Shown here: positions 49,391-58,684 of the stretch, piece by piece
Position numbering within the stretch: the stretch's first letter is position 1
Layout: every line of letters begins with the position of its first letter
Source of the DNA: Salinicola avicenniae
GTDB lineage: Bacteria > Pseudomonadota > Gammaproteobacteria > Pseudomonadales > Halomonadaceae
Assembly: GCF_023736115.1 (NCBI RefSeq)
Contig: NZ_JAKQZC010000006.1
Location: forward strand, 248,001 to 312,000
DNA length: 64,000 bases
Reading direction: 5' to 3'
The notes under the pieces: generated by a model
Databases searched by the model: none
Seen by the model: only the letters and a program-made list of their open reading frames with translations
Told to the model about the DNA's origin: nothing
Position numbers and translations under genes: made by a program

Positions 49391-51910
49391 ATGAATCTGC
49401 CACAGACTGGCCTGCCGAACCGCGATCAGCAAACCGACAACTTCTACGCAAAGACACGGCACTTCCGCCGCGAATGGGCCGGCATTGGCACGCTGACGCT
49501 GCGGCCGTTGGACCCGGCGCGCGACATCGATACCGTGTATGACTGGGTAAGCCGCGACTATGCCCGCTTCTGGGGCATGACACGCGACAGCCGAGAACAG
49601 GTCGCCGGGTTCTATCGCGAGATGCAGGAAAGCATGAACGCCCAGGCCTATCTGGGACTGCACGATGGCCAGCCCGCCTTCCTGGTCGAACTCTACGAGC
49701 CATCCAGCGACCCGGTCGGCGAGCACTACCCGGTCGAACCGGGCGACCGCGGCATGCACTTCCTGGTCGCGCCGGTGGGCACGACCTCGCCGAAGCCAAT
49801 CCACGGCTTCAGCCAGGCGGTGATCGACACCATTGTCGCCTTTCTCTTCAGCGATTCGGCCACCCGACGCATCGTGGTCGAGCCGGATGTCACCAATGTC
49901 GGCATCCATCCGCTCAACCGTCGTGCCGGTTTCGTCTACGACCGTGAAATCCGGCTCGCCGAGAAAACCGCCCATCTGGCCTTCTGCACTCGCGACACCT
50001 GGCCCGAGCAAGCCCCCAAGGCCAAGGCCGTCGGCTCCAAGACGGCCGCAACCGCTCACCTGGAACCAACGCGCTGGGCCCGCGCCAACCGGGACCTGCT
50101 GGCCAAAGCGCTGGCCGAATTCATTCACGAGCGGCTGCTGCATCCCGAGCCTGCCGAAGCCGGCGAGACGGTGCGCCCCAAGGTATCGGGCGAACGATCC
50201 GGCGAAAGCCATGGCTATATCCTGGCGGTCGAGGACACGCCGACAGGCGCGCGAATCGAGTATCGCTTCCGGGCACGCGTCATGGCTCTGGACCACTGGG
50301 TCATCGACAAGGCCACCCTGACCGCGACCCGAAACGGCGAACCGAAGGCGCTCGACGTCGCCGCCTTCCTGCTCGAATTCCGCGAGCAGTTGGGCATCGC
50401 GCCGGACAACCTGCCGACCTACCTCGAGGAGATCGCCAGCACGCTGGCCGGTATCGCCTACAAACTCGGCCGCGACCTGCCGCCCGCCGAGCATCTGGCT
50501 CAAGCCGACTTCCAGACGCTGGAAATGGCGATGAGCGAAGGGCACCCTTGCTTCGTCGCCAACAGCGGGCGAATCGGCTTCGATGTCGAGGACTATCACC
50601 GCTACGCGCCGGAAGCAGGTGCCTCGGTGCGCCCGCTGTGGCTCGCCGCCGCCAGATCCTGCACCGAATACAGCGCCATCGACGGCCTGGATATCACCAC
50701 TCTGATGCGCGACGAACTCGACGCCGCGACGCGTACGCGCTTCGAGGAGACGCTGCGTGCCCTGGCGCTCGATCCCGACGACTACGTCTACATGCCGGTC
50801 CATCCCTGGCAGTGGCGGCACAAGCTGGCGATCACCTTCGCCGGCGAGGTCGCCGAACGTCGGCTAGTCCTGCTTGGCGAAGGCGACGACGACTACCGCG
50901 CACAGCAGTCGATCCGCACCTGGTTCAACGTTTCGCGTCCCGAGCGGCGCTACGTCAAGTTCGCGCTGTCGATCCTCAACATGGGGTTCATGCGCGGGCT
51001 GTCCACCTATTACATGCATGGCACGCCCGCTATCAACGCCTGGGTCGAGCAGACGGTGGCCAACGACCCCGAGCTACAGGCGCAGGGGTTCAGCGTGCTT
51101 CGCGAAGTTGCCACGCTCGGTTATCACCACGCCCATTTCGAGGCCGCCACGGACCGCCAGAGCCCCTACCAGAAGATGCTCGCCTGTCTCTGGCGCGAAA
51201 GCCCCTACACGAAGCTGCCCCCCAACCGCCGCTTGATGACCATGGCAGCGCTGCTGCATCGGGACAGCGAGGATCGTCCGCTGCTGCCGGCGCTGATCCG
51301 CGCTTCCGGCATCGACGCGCCGGCCTGGATCGACCGCTACCTCGGCGCTTACATGACCCCGCTGCTGCACTGCTTCTACGCCCATGACATGGTCTTCATG
51401 CCCCACGGCGAGAATCTGATCCTGCAGTTGGAGAACGACGTGCCGGTCGGCGCGATCCTCAAGGACATCGGCGAGGAGACCGGCATCTTCGACAACGGCC
51501 AGGCGCTGCCGGAAGCCGCTCGCCGGATCGCCGTCGAGGTGCCGGAATCGCTCAAGATCCTGTCGATTCTGACCGACCTGTTCGATTGTTTCTTCCGCTT
51601 TCTGGCACCGATTCTGGACGAATCCGGCCTAATGACCGCACACGCGTTCTGGCAGCGGGTCGCTGCCTGCATCGAAGACTATCAGCGGCGCCACCCTGCG
51701 CTCGCCGACAAGTTCGCACGCTTCGACCTGTTCGCCCCAACCTTCCAGCTCTCTTGTCTCAACCGCCTGCAGCTGCGTGACAACCGGCAGATGATCGACC
51801 TCGCCGACCCGGCCAAGAATCTGCAGTTCGCCGGGGAGCTGATCAATCCGATCGCCGAATTTCGACCCTCGACGATCGCGAATCGCCAGGGAAATCCTCC
51901 AGCCCAATAG
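49391..51910 (+). CDS. Acyltransferase-NIS synthetase fusion (BibC-like siderophore synthetase)
   Basis: The 839-residue protein has two parts. Residues about 40-210 form a GNAT-type acyltransferase (LTLRPLDPARDIDTVYDW, then GIHPLNRRAGFVYDREI). Residues about 230-835 are an IucA/IucC-type NIS synthetase with GHPCFVANSGRIGFDVEDY and MPVHPWQWRHKL. The GHPCFVAN.GR.GF form is typical of the DesD/AlcC class, which joins N-hydroxy-N-succinyl diamine units. The same fusion order is known for BibC of bisucaberin biosynthesis. Together with decarboxylase and monooxygenase this predicts a succinyl-hydroxamate siderophore (bisucaberin, putrebactin or desferrioxamine type). GACAGGAGA precedes the ATG. 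Confidence 0.92.
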   Translation: MNLPQTGLPNRDQQTDNFYAKTRHFRREWAGIGTLTLRPLDPARDIDTVYDWVSRDYARFWGMTRDSREQVAGFYREMQESMNAQAYLGLHDGQPAFLVELYEPSSDPVGEHYPVEPGDRGMHFLVAPVGTTSPKPIHGFSQAVIDTIVAFLFSDSATRRIVVEPDVTNVGIHPLNRRAGFVYDREIRLAEKTAHLAFCTRDTWPEQAPKAKAVGSKTAATAHLEPTRWARANRDLLAKALAEFIHERLLHPEPAEAGETVRPKVSGERSGESHGYILAVEDTPTGARIEYRFRARVMALDHWVIDKATLTATRNGEPKALDVAAFLLEFREQLGIAPDNLPTYLEEIASTLAGIAYKLGRDLPPAEHLAQADFQTLEMAMSEGHPCFVANSGRIGFDVEDYHRYAPEAGASVRPLWLAAARSCTEYSAIDGLDITTLMRDELDAATRTRFEETLRALALDPDDYVYMPVHPWQWRHKLAITFAGEVAERRLVLLGEGDDDYRAQQSIRTWFNVSRPERRYVKFALSILNMGFMRGLSTYYMHGTPAINAWVEQTVANDPELQAQGFSVLREVATLGYHHAHFEAATDRQSPYQKMLACLWRESPYTKLPPNRRLMTMAALLHRDSEDRPLLPALIRASGIDAPAWIDRYLGAYMTPLLHCFYAHDMVFMPHGENLILQLENDVPVGAILKDIGEETGIFDNGQALPEAARRIAVEVPESLKILSILTDLFDCFFRFLAPILDESGLMTAHAFWQRVAACIEDYQRRHPALADKFARFDLFAPTFQLSCLNRLQLRDNRQMIDLADPAKNLQFAGELINPIAEFRPSTIANRQGNPPAQ

Positions 51911-51977
51911 GTCGACGTTAACCTCGGGGATACGTCGAGAAACCGATATCGAACGTTTCCCCGACAGGACCACAAAA

Positions 51978-51996
51978 GATAATGATTATCATTTAT
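51978..51996. promoter_or_regulatory. Fur box upstream of the ECF sigma factor
   Basis: GATAATGATTATCATTTAT matches 15 of 19 positions of the Fur consensus GATAATGATAATCATTATC and contains the perfect palindrome AATGAT-T-ATCATT. It lies 27 nt before the sigma-factor start, in position to repress it when iron is plentiful. Confidence 0.85.
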
Positions 51997-52022
51997 GAAA
52001 CAATGGCGACCTGGACCCCGTC

Positions 52023-52538
52023 ATGGCCGCCATCATGCATGCTTCTCACATCGACACGCTCTACCGCCAACATCATCCGGAGCTGCTGGGCTTTCTAACC
52101 CATCGCACCGGTTGTCGGGATCAGGCCGCGGACCTCTGTCACGAAGTCTATTTGCGGCTGTTCAAGACGGACGTCGGCGCACTACCCGAGAATCCCCGCG
52201 CCTACCTCTTTCGGGTGGCCCGCAATCTGCTGATCGACCAGCATCGCCGCGCCATGCCGGAACGCATCGCGCTCGAATCGGTGGAGCCCGCGCTAGCCTG
52301 TCCCCGCGCCTGCCCGGAAACCGCGCTCTGCGACAAGCAGTGCCTGCGCCAGCTCGGCCAGACACTGTCGAGGCTGCCAGAGCGACAGCGCCAGGCACTC
52401 ATCTGGCATCGACTGGAAGGACTGACCCAGCGCGAGATCGGCGAACGCCTCGGCGTCTCCGAACGCATGGCGGGGCGCTATATCGCCCAGGCCGTCACCC
52501 GATGCCAGGCCGAGCTGGAAACGCTGGCGCCAAACTGA
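52023..52538 (+). CDS. ECF sigma factor, FecI/PvdS type
   Basis: The 171-residue sigma-70-like protein has region 2 (DQAADLCHEVYLRLFK, about 32-47, then NPRAYLFRVARNLLIDQHRR, about 57-76). Region 4 contains LPERQRQALIWHRLEGLTQREIGERLGVSERM. It belongs to the iron-starvation ECF group. A strong Fur box lies directly upstream. FecI-type factors normally have a FecR anti-sigma partner next to them; here none follows, and the next gene is on the other strand. It may direct transcription of the siderophore genes in a PvdS-like way. A second start (Met5) is possible. Confidence 0.88.
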   Translation: MAAIMHASHIDTLYRQHHPELLGFLTHRTGCRDQAADLCHEVYLRLFKTDVGALPENPRAYLFRVARNLLIDQHRRAMPERIALESVEPALACPRACPETALCDKQCLRQLGQTLSRLPERQRQALIWHRLEGLTQREIGERLGVSERMAGRYIAQAVTRCQAELETLAPN

Positions 52539-52546
52539 CGCGCCGG

Positions 52547-53713
52547 TCACTCGATCACACCGCCAGCCGAGGTGGGCCGCTGTCGTGCCGCGTCGCGCTC
52601 GCGCATCCAGCGTGGCACGTGGGAGGTCGCTCTCAGCAGCGGTACCAGCAGCCACAGAACAGGCGCCACCAGCCAGCGATAGGCGAATCGCGCCATGACC
52701 AACAGCGGCATCAGCACCAGGGCCCAGACCAGAAACTGGCCGAGCCAGGCGGGCCAGCCGAGCCAGGACGCCATCGTCGCGCCCAGCGCACTGACCAGAC
52801 TCGGGTGGCGGACTACCACATAGGCAGTACCGGCCACGGCGGCAACCTTGGCCGCGCGTGACAGATTGGCGAAGCGTCCGCCGCCGGCGATGACCTCACT
52901 CGCCGCGACCCGCGCGCTCTGCCCCTCGACGGCCGCGCTCGCACGCACCAGGCGGCCTGCGCGCAGCACCTTCACCGCACTGGCCATCACCAGCAGGTCG
53001 ACGCCCGCCCAGCCGATATCGGTCACGCCCAGCGGCTCCCCCTGACGCCACTGGCTTTCCAGATCGCGGAGACCGCCAGTGAAAAAATCATTGAGACCGC
53101 TGATCAGACGCTCGCTCTGCAGCCACTGGATCTTGCCCTGCGGATCGACCACGAACTGGTCGAGAAAGCCGTGGCCCTGCCGCGCGAGAATCGCGATCGC
53201 GATCTGGCCTCGCCGCTGCGGCGACAACGTCGGCGAGGCTTCGGCGCCCGGCGTCTCGTCCGCCGTCGGCGAACGCTCGCTGCCGGGCCACCAGTCATCG
53301 AGACGCTCGCTCGCCGCCCGATACTGTGTACCCAACCATTGCTGCAACCGCAGGGAGGTCAGGTCATGATCGCGGTAGTAGACCACCGGCAGCACCGCAT
53401 CGGCGCCATAGCGCATAAGAACACGCTGGAAGGCGGGATCGGAGCCGAAATCGGTCAGCGCCCGGCGGGCCAACGGACCATGGCGCAACAGGGCCAACCG
53501 CGCGCTCATCCACAGCGCTGGCTCGTCGGCATAGCTCACGAATACCGCATGGATTGCCGGCGACTCATTGGCCAGTTCAGTCGACATGGCGGGCAGCGCC
53601 CACTGCGCTTCAAGCCGCAGCAAGCGGTCGCCGAACGGTGCCGTCGACGCCGTGGCGGTCAGCAAGCCGGCGAGCAACAGCGCGATGACAAGCATCGATA
53701 TGGCGGTCTTCAT
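52547..53713 (-). CDS. Hypothetical membrane protein between the sigma factor and the ABC ATPase
   Basis: The 388-residue protein has a signal/anchor at the N-terminus (MLVIALLLAGLLTATAST). A soluble domain of about 200 residues follows (DQFVVDPQGKIQWLQSERLI near 190). Two or three C-terminal membrane segments (LGQFLVWALVLMPLLVMARFAY) and a basic tail complete it. I recognise no family. It is transcribed toward the ECF sigma factor, stopping 8 nt after it. The start at 53713 follows GGGAG; upstream extension is not exported and is rejected. Its position inside the siderophore locus suggests, but does not show, a link to iron uptake. Confidence 0.6.
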   Translation of the reverse strand: MKTAISMLVIALLLAGLLTATASTAPFGDRLLRLEAQWALPAMSTELANESPAIHAVFVSYADEPALWMSARLALLRHGPLARRALTDFGSDPAFQRVLMRYGADAVLPVVYYRDHDLTSLRLQQWLGTQYRAASERLDDWWPGSERSPTADETPGAEASPTLSPQRRGQIAIAILARQGHGFLDQFVVDPQGKIQWLQSERLISGLNDFFTGGLRDLESQWRQGEPLGVTDIGWAGVDLLVMASAVKVLRAGRLVRASAAVEGQSARVAASEVIAGGGRFANLSRAAKVAAVAGTAYVVVRHPSLVSALGATMASWLGWPAWLGQFLVWALVLMPLLVMARFAYRWLVAPVLWLLVPLLRATSHVPRWMRERDAARQRPTSAGGVIE

Positions 53714-53865
53714 GGTCGGACTCCCGACGGTACGGTGATGGCCTACGTGACGATCAACGGCGTGGCAATGGCCGCCCACGACACGGCGACTTTGATAAGC
53801 GTTCGTATTTGAATTAGGATTGCATTCTCTCTCGATTCCACTCTCCGCCGCGAGGTCAGCCTGCC

Positions 53866-54633
53866 ATGTTCGAAGTCCAGTCGGCGAGCTTCGAGATTGC
53901 GGGCAAGACACTGCTCTCCCCTATCGACGTGACCTTCGGCGAAGGGCAGATCTACGGGCTGATCGGCCACAACGGCTCCGGCAAGTCGACGCTACTCAAG
54001 CTGCTCGCCCAGCAGCAACCGGTGAGCCACGGTAGTATCACGCTGGACGGCCGGCCGCTAGCGCAGTGGAAACCACGCGAATTCGCTCGCCATGTCGCCT
54101 ATCTGCCTCAGCATCTGCCCAGCGCGGAGAACCTCACCTGCCGCGAGCTGATCGGTTTCGGCCGCTACCCGTGGCACGGCCTGCTCGGCCGGCTCGGCGC
54201 CCACGATCACCAGCAGATCGAACGCGCCATTGCACTGACTCACACCGAAGCGTTTGCCGACCGCCTGGTCGACACGCTCTCCGGCGGCGAACGCCAGCGC
54301 GTCTGGCTCGCCATGCTGCTGGCCCAGGGCAGCCGCTATCTGCTGCTCGACGAACCGCTGGCGGCACTGGATATCGCGCATCAGGTAGAGGTGCTGGCGC
54401 TGGTGCGCAAGCTCTGCCATGAACTCGGCCTTGGCGTGATCATCGTTCTGCACGATGTCAACATGGCGGCGCGTTACTGCGACCATCTGGTGGCATTGCA
54501 CAGCGGCCGCCTGCTGGCGGAAGGATCGCCGTCCATGATGATGAGCGACGATACGCTGGAAGCGATCTACGGCATCCCCATGCGCGTGATGAACCACCCG
54601 GGCAACGCCTGCCCTATCGCTGTCCTGCAGTAA
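53866..54633 (+). CDS. Ferric-siderophore ABC transporter ATP-binding protein (FhuC-like)
   Basis: The 255-residue ATPase has Walker A GHNGSGKST (about 34-42), an ABC signature in TLSGGERQR (about 142), Walker B YLLLDEPLAALD (about 161) and an H-loop in VLHDVNMAARY. It aligns with FhuC/FepC-type proteins for iron-siderophore import. No permease (FhuB) or binding protein lies in this window, so it is an orphan that must pair with subunits encoded elsewhere. The upstream AATTAGGATTGCATTCTC is a partial Fur-box-like sequence (about 53814-53831). It is followed by the exporter-like MFS gene. Confidence 0.88.
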   Translation: MFEVQSASFEIAGKTLLSPIDVTFGEGQIYGLIGHNGSGKSTLLKLLAQQQPVSHGSITLDGRPLAQWKPREFARHVAYLPQHLPSAENLTCRELIGFGRYPWHGLLGRLGAHDHQQIERAIALTHTEAFADRLVDTLSGGERQRVWLAMLLAQGSRYLLLDEPLAALDIAHQVEVLALVRKLCHELGLGVIIVLHDVNMAARYCDHLVALHSGRLLAEGSPSMMMSDDTLEAIYGIPMRVMNHPGNACPIAVLQ

Positions 54634-54806
54634 CCGACCTGCGGCTTCCCACCACCGACTCCCTCCAGGGCCGGTGATCCCGTGCCGCCCGGATCGAGGC
54701 GACCGACAATCGCGCTGGACGCTCGCGCGCGAAAACCGGATGCTAACGACAAGCCCCGCCGCCCGTCGTCGAGGCATCCGTTACGCCTTTCGACCGCGAG
54801 TTCGAC

Positions 54807-56534
54807 ATGCTGCAGCCCGTTTCCCGTCAGAGCGACCTGACACTCGAGACCGAACAAGCCCCACCCCGCCCCGCTGACGTCAGCACCTTCGCCCCCCTGG
54901 CCGTGCCCGCCTTCCGCATGATCTGGATCGCCAACCTGTTCGCCAATCTTGGCGTGTGGGCACAGTCGGTCGCGGCTGCCTGGGTCGTCACCTCCAACGA
55001 CGGCGGCGCGGTGCTGGTGGCGATGATCCAGGTCGCGGCTGCGCTGCCACTGGTGCTGCTATCGATCGTCACCGGCGTGATCGCCGACAACTACGACCGT
55101 CGCAAGGTGATGCTGTTCGGTCTGGCGATCGAGGTACTCGGCGGCGCCTTCATCACCACGGTGGCGTTTCTCGGATTGCTCTCGCCGACCCTGCTGATCG
55201 CCTCGATTCTCTGTGTCTCACTCGGCGGCGCCATCACCACGCCGGCGTGGCAGGCGGCGGTCAACGAACAGGTGCCGCGCAACCTTGTCTCCAGCGCAGT
55301 GCTGCTCAACAGCGTCAACTACAACGCGGCGCGCGCCATCGGCCCGGCTATCGGCGGTCTATTGCTGGCGGCCGTGGGGCCGGCCTGGATCTTTCTGCTC
55401 AACGTGCTCTGCTTCGGCGGACTGATCGTGGCGCTGTGGCGCTGGCGGCGCGCGGTACTGCCCAAGTCGCTGCCGCCGGAGCGGCTCTGGGAAGGCGTCA
55501 AGGCCGCCATGCATTTCGTCCAGTACTCCAGCGTCACCCGGCTGGTCATGCTGCGCGCGTTCATCTTCGGCATCTCCGCCAGTGCGATCTGGGCACTGCT
55601 GCCGCTGCTGGCGCATCAGCACCCCAGCGGCAACGCCTCGCTCTATGGCTATATGCTCGGCGGCCTGGGCATCGGCGCGATCGCCGCCAGCACGCTGGTC
55701 GCTCGCGCACGCCAGCGTCTCGGCAGCAGCCGCCTGATCAGCATCGCTGCACTTACCCTTGGCGTGGTAATGATGACGCTGGGCAGCATCGAGACGCTCT
55801 GGGTCCTGTTCCCTGCGCTGGTGATCGGCGGCAGCTGCTGGATCGCCGCCGTGGCTTCCTACAACTCGGCGGTGCAGGTTCTGGTCCCGGACTGGGTCAA
55901 GGCGCGCGCCCTGGCGCTCTACCAGACCGCACTGTATGCCGGCCTGACGCTGGGATCACTGCTATGGGGCCAGCTCGCCGATGGCCTCGGCGTGGCAATG
56001 GCGCTGCTGCTGGCCGGCATACTCCTGATTGTCTCCGCGACGCTGTTGATCTCCTCGCGACTGCCGGCGCTGGACGCCAGCGGCCTGACCGAAGCGCCGG
56101 AAGCCCACACTGAAAACCCGGACTTCGATTTCGATCCGGCTCGCGGTTCGGTCATGGTGACGATCGAATATCGAATCGATGGCGATAACCTGCGCGAGTT
56201 TGCCCGCGCGGTGCGGCCGCTACGCAAGCTGCGTCTGCGCAACGGCGCCAAGCGCTGGTCGCTCTATCGCGATATCGTCGATCGCGACCTGTGGCAGGAG
56301 GTCTTCCTGGTCCCCAACTGGCTGCAGCACCTGCGCATGCTGGATCGCCTGACCCTGGACGACCGTGCGATCATGGATCGGGTCAACGCCCTACACGGCG
56401 GTAGCGAGGCGCCGCGGGTCCGCCACGGCGTGAGCTACCGCTCGTCGCGGCACGCCGCGCCGACGCTGACCCCAAACCAGACCGAAACCCCGGAAGAGAG
56501 GCCCAGCCAGGCCTCCAGCGGCACATCGGCCTGA
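54807..56534 (+). CDS. EntS-like MFS siderophore exporter (MFS_3) with C-terminal soluble domain
   Basis: The 575-residue protein has 12 membrane helices in the first 420 residues. The motif GVIADNYDRRKVMLFG (about 90-105) and IPAW-like segment TTPAWQAAVNEQVP (about 145-158) are typical of the MFS_3/EntS family. A soluble C-terminal part of about 150 residues (VMVTIEYRID...EFARAVRPLRKLRLRNGA...) resembles the dimeric ferredoxin-like domain found at the end of many full-length MFS_3 proteins. Given its neighbours it most likely exports the newly made siderophore. It is transcribed with the ATPase upstream. Confidence 0.84.
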   Translation: MLQPVSRQSDLTLETEQAPPRPADVSTFAPLAVPAFRMIWIANLFANLGVWAQSVAAAWVVTSNDGGAVLVAMIQVAAALPLVLLSIVTGVIADNYDRRKVMLFGLAIEVLGGAFITTVAFLGLLSPTLLIASILCVSLGGAITTPAWQAAVNEQVPRNLVSSAVLLNSVNYNAARAIGPAIGGLLLAAVGPAWIFLLNVLCFGGLIVALWRWRRAVLPKSLPPERLWEGVKAAMHFVQYSSVTRLVMLRAFIFGISASAIWALLPLLAHQHPSGNASLYGYMLGGLGIGAIAASTLVARARQRLGSSRLISIAALTLGVVMMTLGSIETLWVLFPALVIGGSCWIAAVASYNSAVQVLVPDWVKARALALYQTALYAGLTLGSLLWGQLADGLGVAMALLLAGILLIVSATLLISSRLPALDASGLTEAPEAHTENPDFDFDPARGSVMVTIEYRIDGDNLREFARAVRPLRKLRLRNGAKRWSLYRDIVDRDLWQEVFLVPNWLQHLRMLDRLTLDDRAIMDRVNALHGGSEAPRVRHGVSYRSSRHAAPTLTPNQTETPEERPSQASSGTSA

Positions 56535-56567
56535 GCCGGCGCGCCCGCCCCACTCAACGGAGACGCC

Positions 56568-58571
56568 ATGACGGCCACCCTGTCACCCCGCCAGACGCTG
56601 CAGAATGTCTTCGGCTTTCCCGACTTTCGCGGCAGCCAGGAAGCCGTCATCGACCGGGTCGTTGCCGGTCGCTCGACGGCGGCTATCTTCGCCACCGGTG
56701 CCGGCAAGTCACTCTGCTATCAGCTGCCGGCGCTGCACCTGCCGCACCTGACGCTGGTCGTCTCGCCGCTGCTGGCGCTGATGCAGGATCAGCTCGCCTT
56801 CCTGACGCGTCATGGCATCGCCGCGGCGACGCTGGACTCGACCCAGGACCGCGATACCAGCCGCGAGATCATGGAGCAGGCGCGGCGCGGCGAACTGAAG
56901 ATCCTGATGGTCTCGGTGGAGCGGCTCAAGAACGAACGTTTTCGCCACTTCCTGCGCCAGATCGCCATCTCGCTGCTGGTGGTCGACGAGGCCCACTGTA
57001 TCTCGGAGTGGGGCCACAACTTCCGCCCCGATTATTTGAAGCTGCCGGACTATCAGCGCGAATTCTCGATCCCGCAGGCGCTGCTGCTGACCGCGACCGC
57101 CACGCCCGCGGTAATCGCCGACATGCGCGAGAAATTCGCCATCGCCGAAGAGGATGTCATCGCCACCGGCTTCCACCGCCCCAATCTCGAGCTGCGCATC
57201 GAACCGGTACCGGCCGCGCAGCGCACCGCGGCCCTGGTCGACTGGCTCGCACCGCAGCAGCAGCCCGGACAGGAAGCGCCGACCATCGTCTACGTGACGC
57301 TGCAGCAGACGGCCGAGACCCTCGCCCGTGACCTGAGCCAGCGCGGCATCGCCGCAAGCGCCTATCATGCGGGGCTCGACAGCGAGACCCGCGAGGCGAT
57401 CCAGCAGGGCTTCATGCGCGGCGAGCTGCCCTGCATCGTTGCCACGATCGCCTTCGGCATGGGCATCGACAAGGGCGATATCCGCAATGTCGTGCACTTC
57501 GACCTGCCCAAGTCGATCGAGAACTACAGCCAGGAGATCGGTCGTGCCGGCCGCGACGGCCAGCCCTCGCGCTGCCTGACCCTGGCCGGTCGCGACGGCC
57601 TGCGCGTACTCGAGAACTTTGTCTACGGCGATACCCCGGAGCGTGAGGGCATCCAGCACGTGCTCGAGGAGATCGCGGCCGCCGGGCGTCAACCGGATCG
57701 CCAGTGGCCCGTGCTTCTCAACACCCTCTCGCGAGAATCCAACGTGCGCCTGCTGCCCTTGAAGACACTGCTGGTGCGCCTGGAAATGCATGGCGTAATC
57801 GCGCCGCGCTATGCCTTCCTCGCCGAATACCGTCTGCGCTATCTCGAGCCGGTCGAGGGCCTGATCGCGCGCTTCCAGGGCGAACGCGCCGACTTCGTAC
57901 AGCTGATCGTCGATAACGTGCCGGTCGCGCGCACCTGGGGCACGGTGGATTTCGAGCGCCTCTACCAGGCGGGCGTCGCGGCGGGCATCGACGCCTCGCG
58001 CGCGCGGGTGATCGCGGCGCTCGAGTACTTTCAGGAAAAGGGCTGGGGCGTGCTCGAAGGCAAACGCATGACCGACGTCTACGAGATCTGCCAGTCGGAG
58101 GTCGACGTCGAGGCGCTCACCGACCGCCTGGCAGAGGAGGCGGAGCAGCGCGAGCGCAGCGAAATCGAGCGCCTGCATGCCATGGTCGCGCTGTTCGAAT
58201 CCGACGCCTGCCTGACGGGGCGCCTCACCGCCTATTTCGGCGACAACGCCATGGGGCGCCACCCCCACTGCGGTCACTGCTCGGTCTGCCATGGCCATGT
58301 CGCGCGCCTGCCGCCCGCCCCGCCGCTGCCCGCGCTGACCGCCGACGCCTTCGCCCGCGACGCCGTCCCGTTCATCGAGCGCCATTGCCAGCAGCTAGGG
58401 AGCACACCCGGCGCCCGACGTATCGCGCATTTCCTCTGCGGCCTGCCGATGCCGCTGTTCACGCCGCTCAAGGCGCGGCAGCTGCCGGCCTTCGGCCACT
58501 ACGAGCACTATCCCTATCCCGATATTCGCGACTGGGCCACCGCGCAGGGCCGCGAGGCGCCCGCCGGCTGA
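56568..58571 (+). CDS. recQ: RecQ-family ATP-dependent DNA helicase
   Basis: The 667-residue SF2 helicase has Walker A ATGAGKSLCYQLPA (about 42-55), DEAHCISEWGHNFRPDY (about 139), TATATP (about 168) and motif VI IGRAGRDGQ. RecQ C-terminal and zinc-binding parts follow, although the Cys cluster is placed late (CGHCSVCHGH near 567). No HRDC domain is evident at the end. The Walker A ATGAGKS differs from the usual PTGGGKS. It belongs to the RecQ-like branch with longer C-termini rather than classical E. coli RecQ. It lies 34 nt after the exporter gene but has its own ribosome site. Likely role: unwinding recombination and repair intermediates. Confidence 0.85.
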   Translation: MTATLSPRQTLQNVFGFPDFRGSQEAVIDRVVAGRSTAAIFATGAGKSLCYQLPALHLPHLTLVVSPLLALMQDQLAFLTRHGIAAATLDSTQDRDTSREIMEQARRGELKILMVSVERLKNERFRHFLRQIAISLLVVDEAHCISEWGHNFRPDYLKLPDYQREFSIPQALLLTATATPAVIADMREKFAIAEEDVIATGFHRPNLELRIEPVPAAQRTAALVDWLAPQQQPGQEAPTIVYVTLQQTAETLARDLSQRGIAASAYHAGLDSETREAIQQGFMRGELPCIVATIAFGMGIDKGDIRNVVHFDLPKSIENYSQEIGRAGRDGQPSRCLTLAGRDGLRVLENFVYGDTPEREGIQHVLEEIAAAGRQPDRQWPVLLNTLSRESNVRLLPLKTLLVRLEMHGVIAPRYAFLAEYRLRYLEPVEGLIARFQGERADFVQLIVDNVPVARTWGTVDFERLYQAGVAAGIDASRARVIAALEYFQEKGWGVLEGKRMTDVYEICQSEVDVEALTDRLAEEAEQRERSEIERLHAMVALFESDACLTGRLTAYFGDNAMGRHPHCGHCSVCHGHVARLPPAPPLPALTADAFARDAVPFIERHCQQLGSTPGARRIAHFLCGLPMPLFTPLKARQLPAFGHYEHYPYPDIRDWATAQGREAPAG

Positions 58572-58624
58572 TTCCCGCTCAGCACCGATATCGAATTTCG
58601 CTTAGGTTATTGTCGTCGCCACGC

Positions 58625-58660
58625 CTCTCGAATACTGTATACACAAACAGTATTCGAGAG
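58625..58660. promoter_or_regulatory. LexA (SOS) box inside an extended palindrome
   Basis: CTGTATACACAAACAG (58635-58650) fits the LexA box CTGT-N8-ACAG. The dyad continues outward: CTCTCGAATACTGT (58625-58638) is the exact complement of ACAGTATTCGAGAG (58647-58660). It lies 25 nt before the radical SAM gene, so that gene and the following one are probably SOS-induced. Confidence 0.82.
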
Positions 58661-58684
58661 GGCTCGCCCCTCATGGAGTGATGC

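Noticed and set aside
48167-50821. 884-codon minus-strand open frame across the monooxygenase and synthetase genes
   Set aside because: Very long, but antisense to two well-supported siderophore enzymes; composition and lack of motifs show it to be a codon-bias artefact of high-GC DNA.
56709-58385. 558-codon minus-strand open frame over recQ
   Set aside because: Antisense to a protein with all helicase motifs; translation has no recognisable domain.
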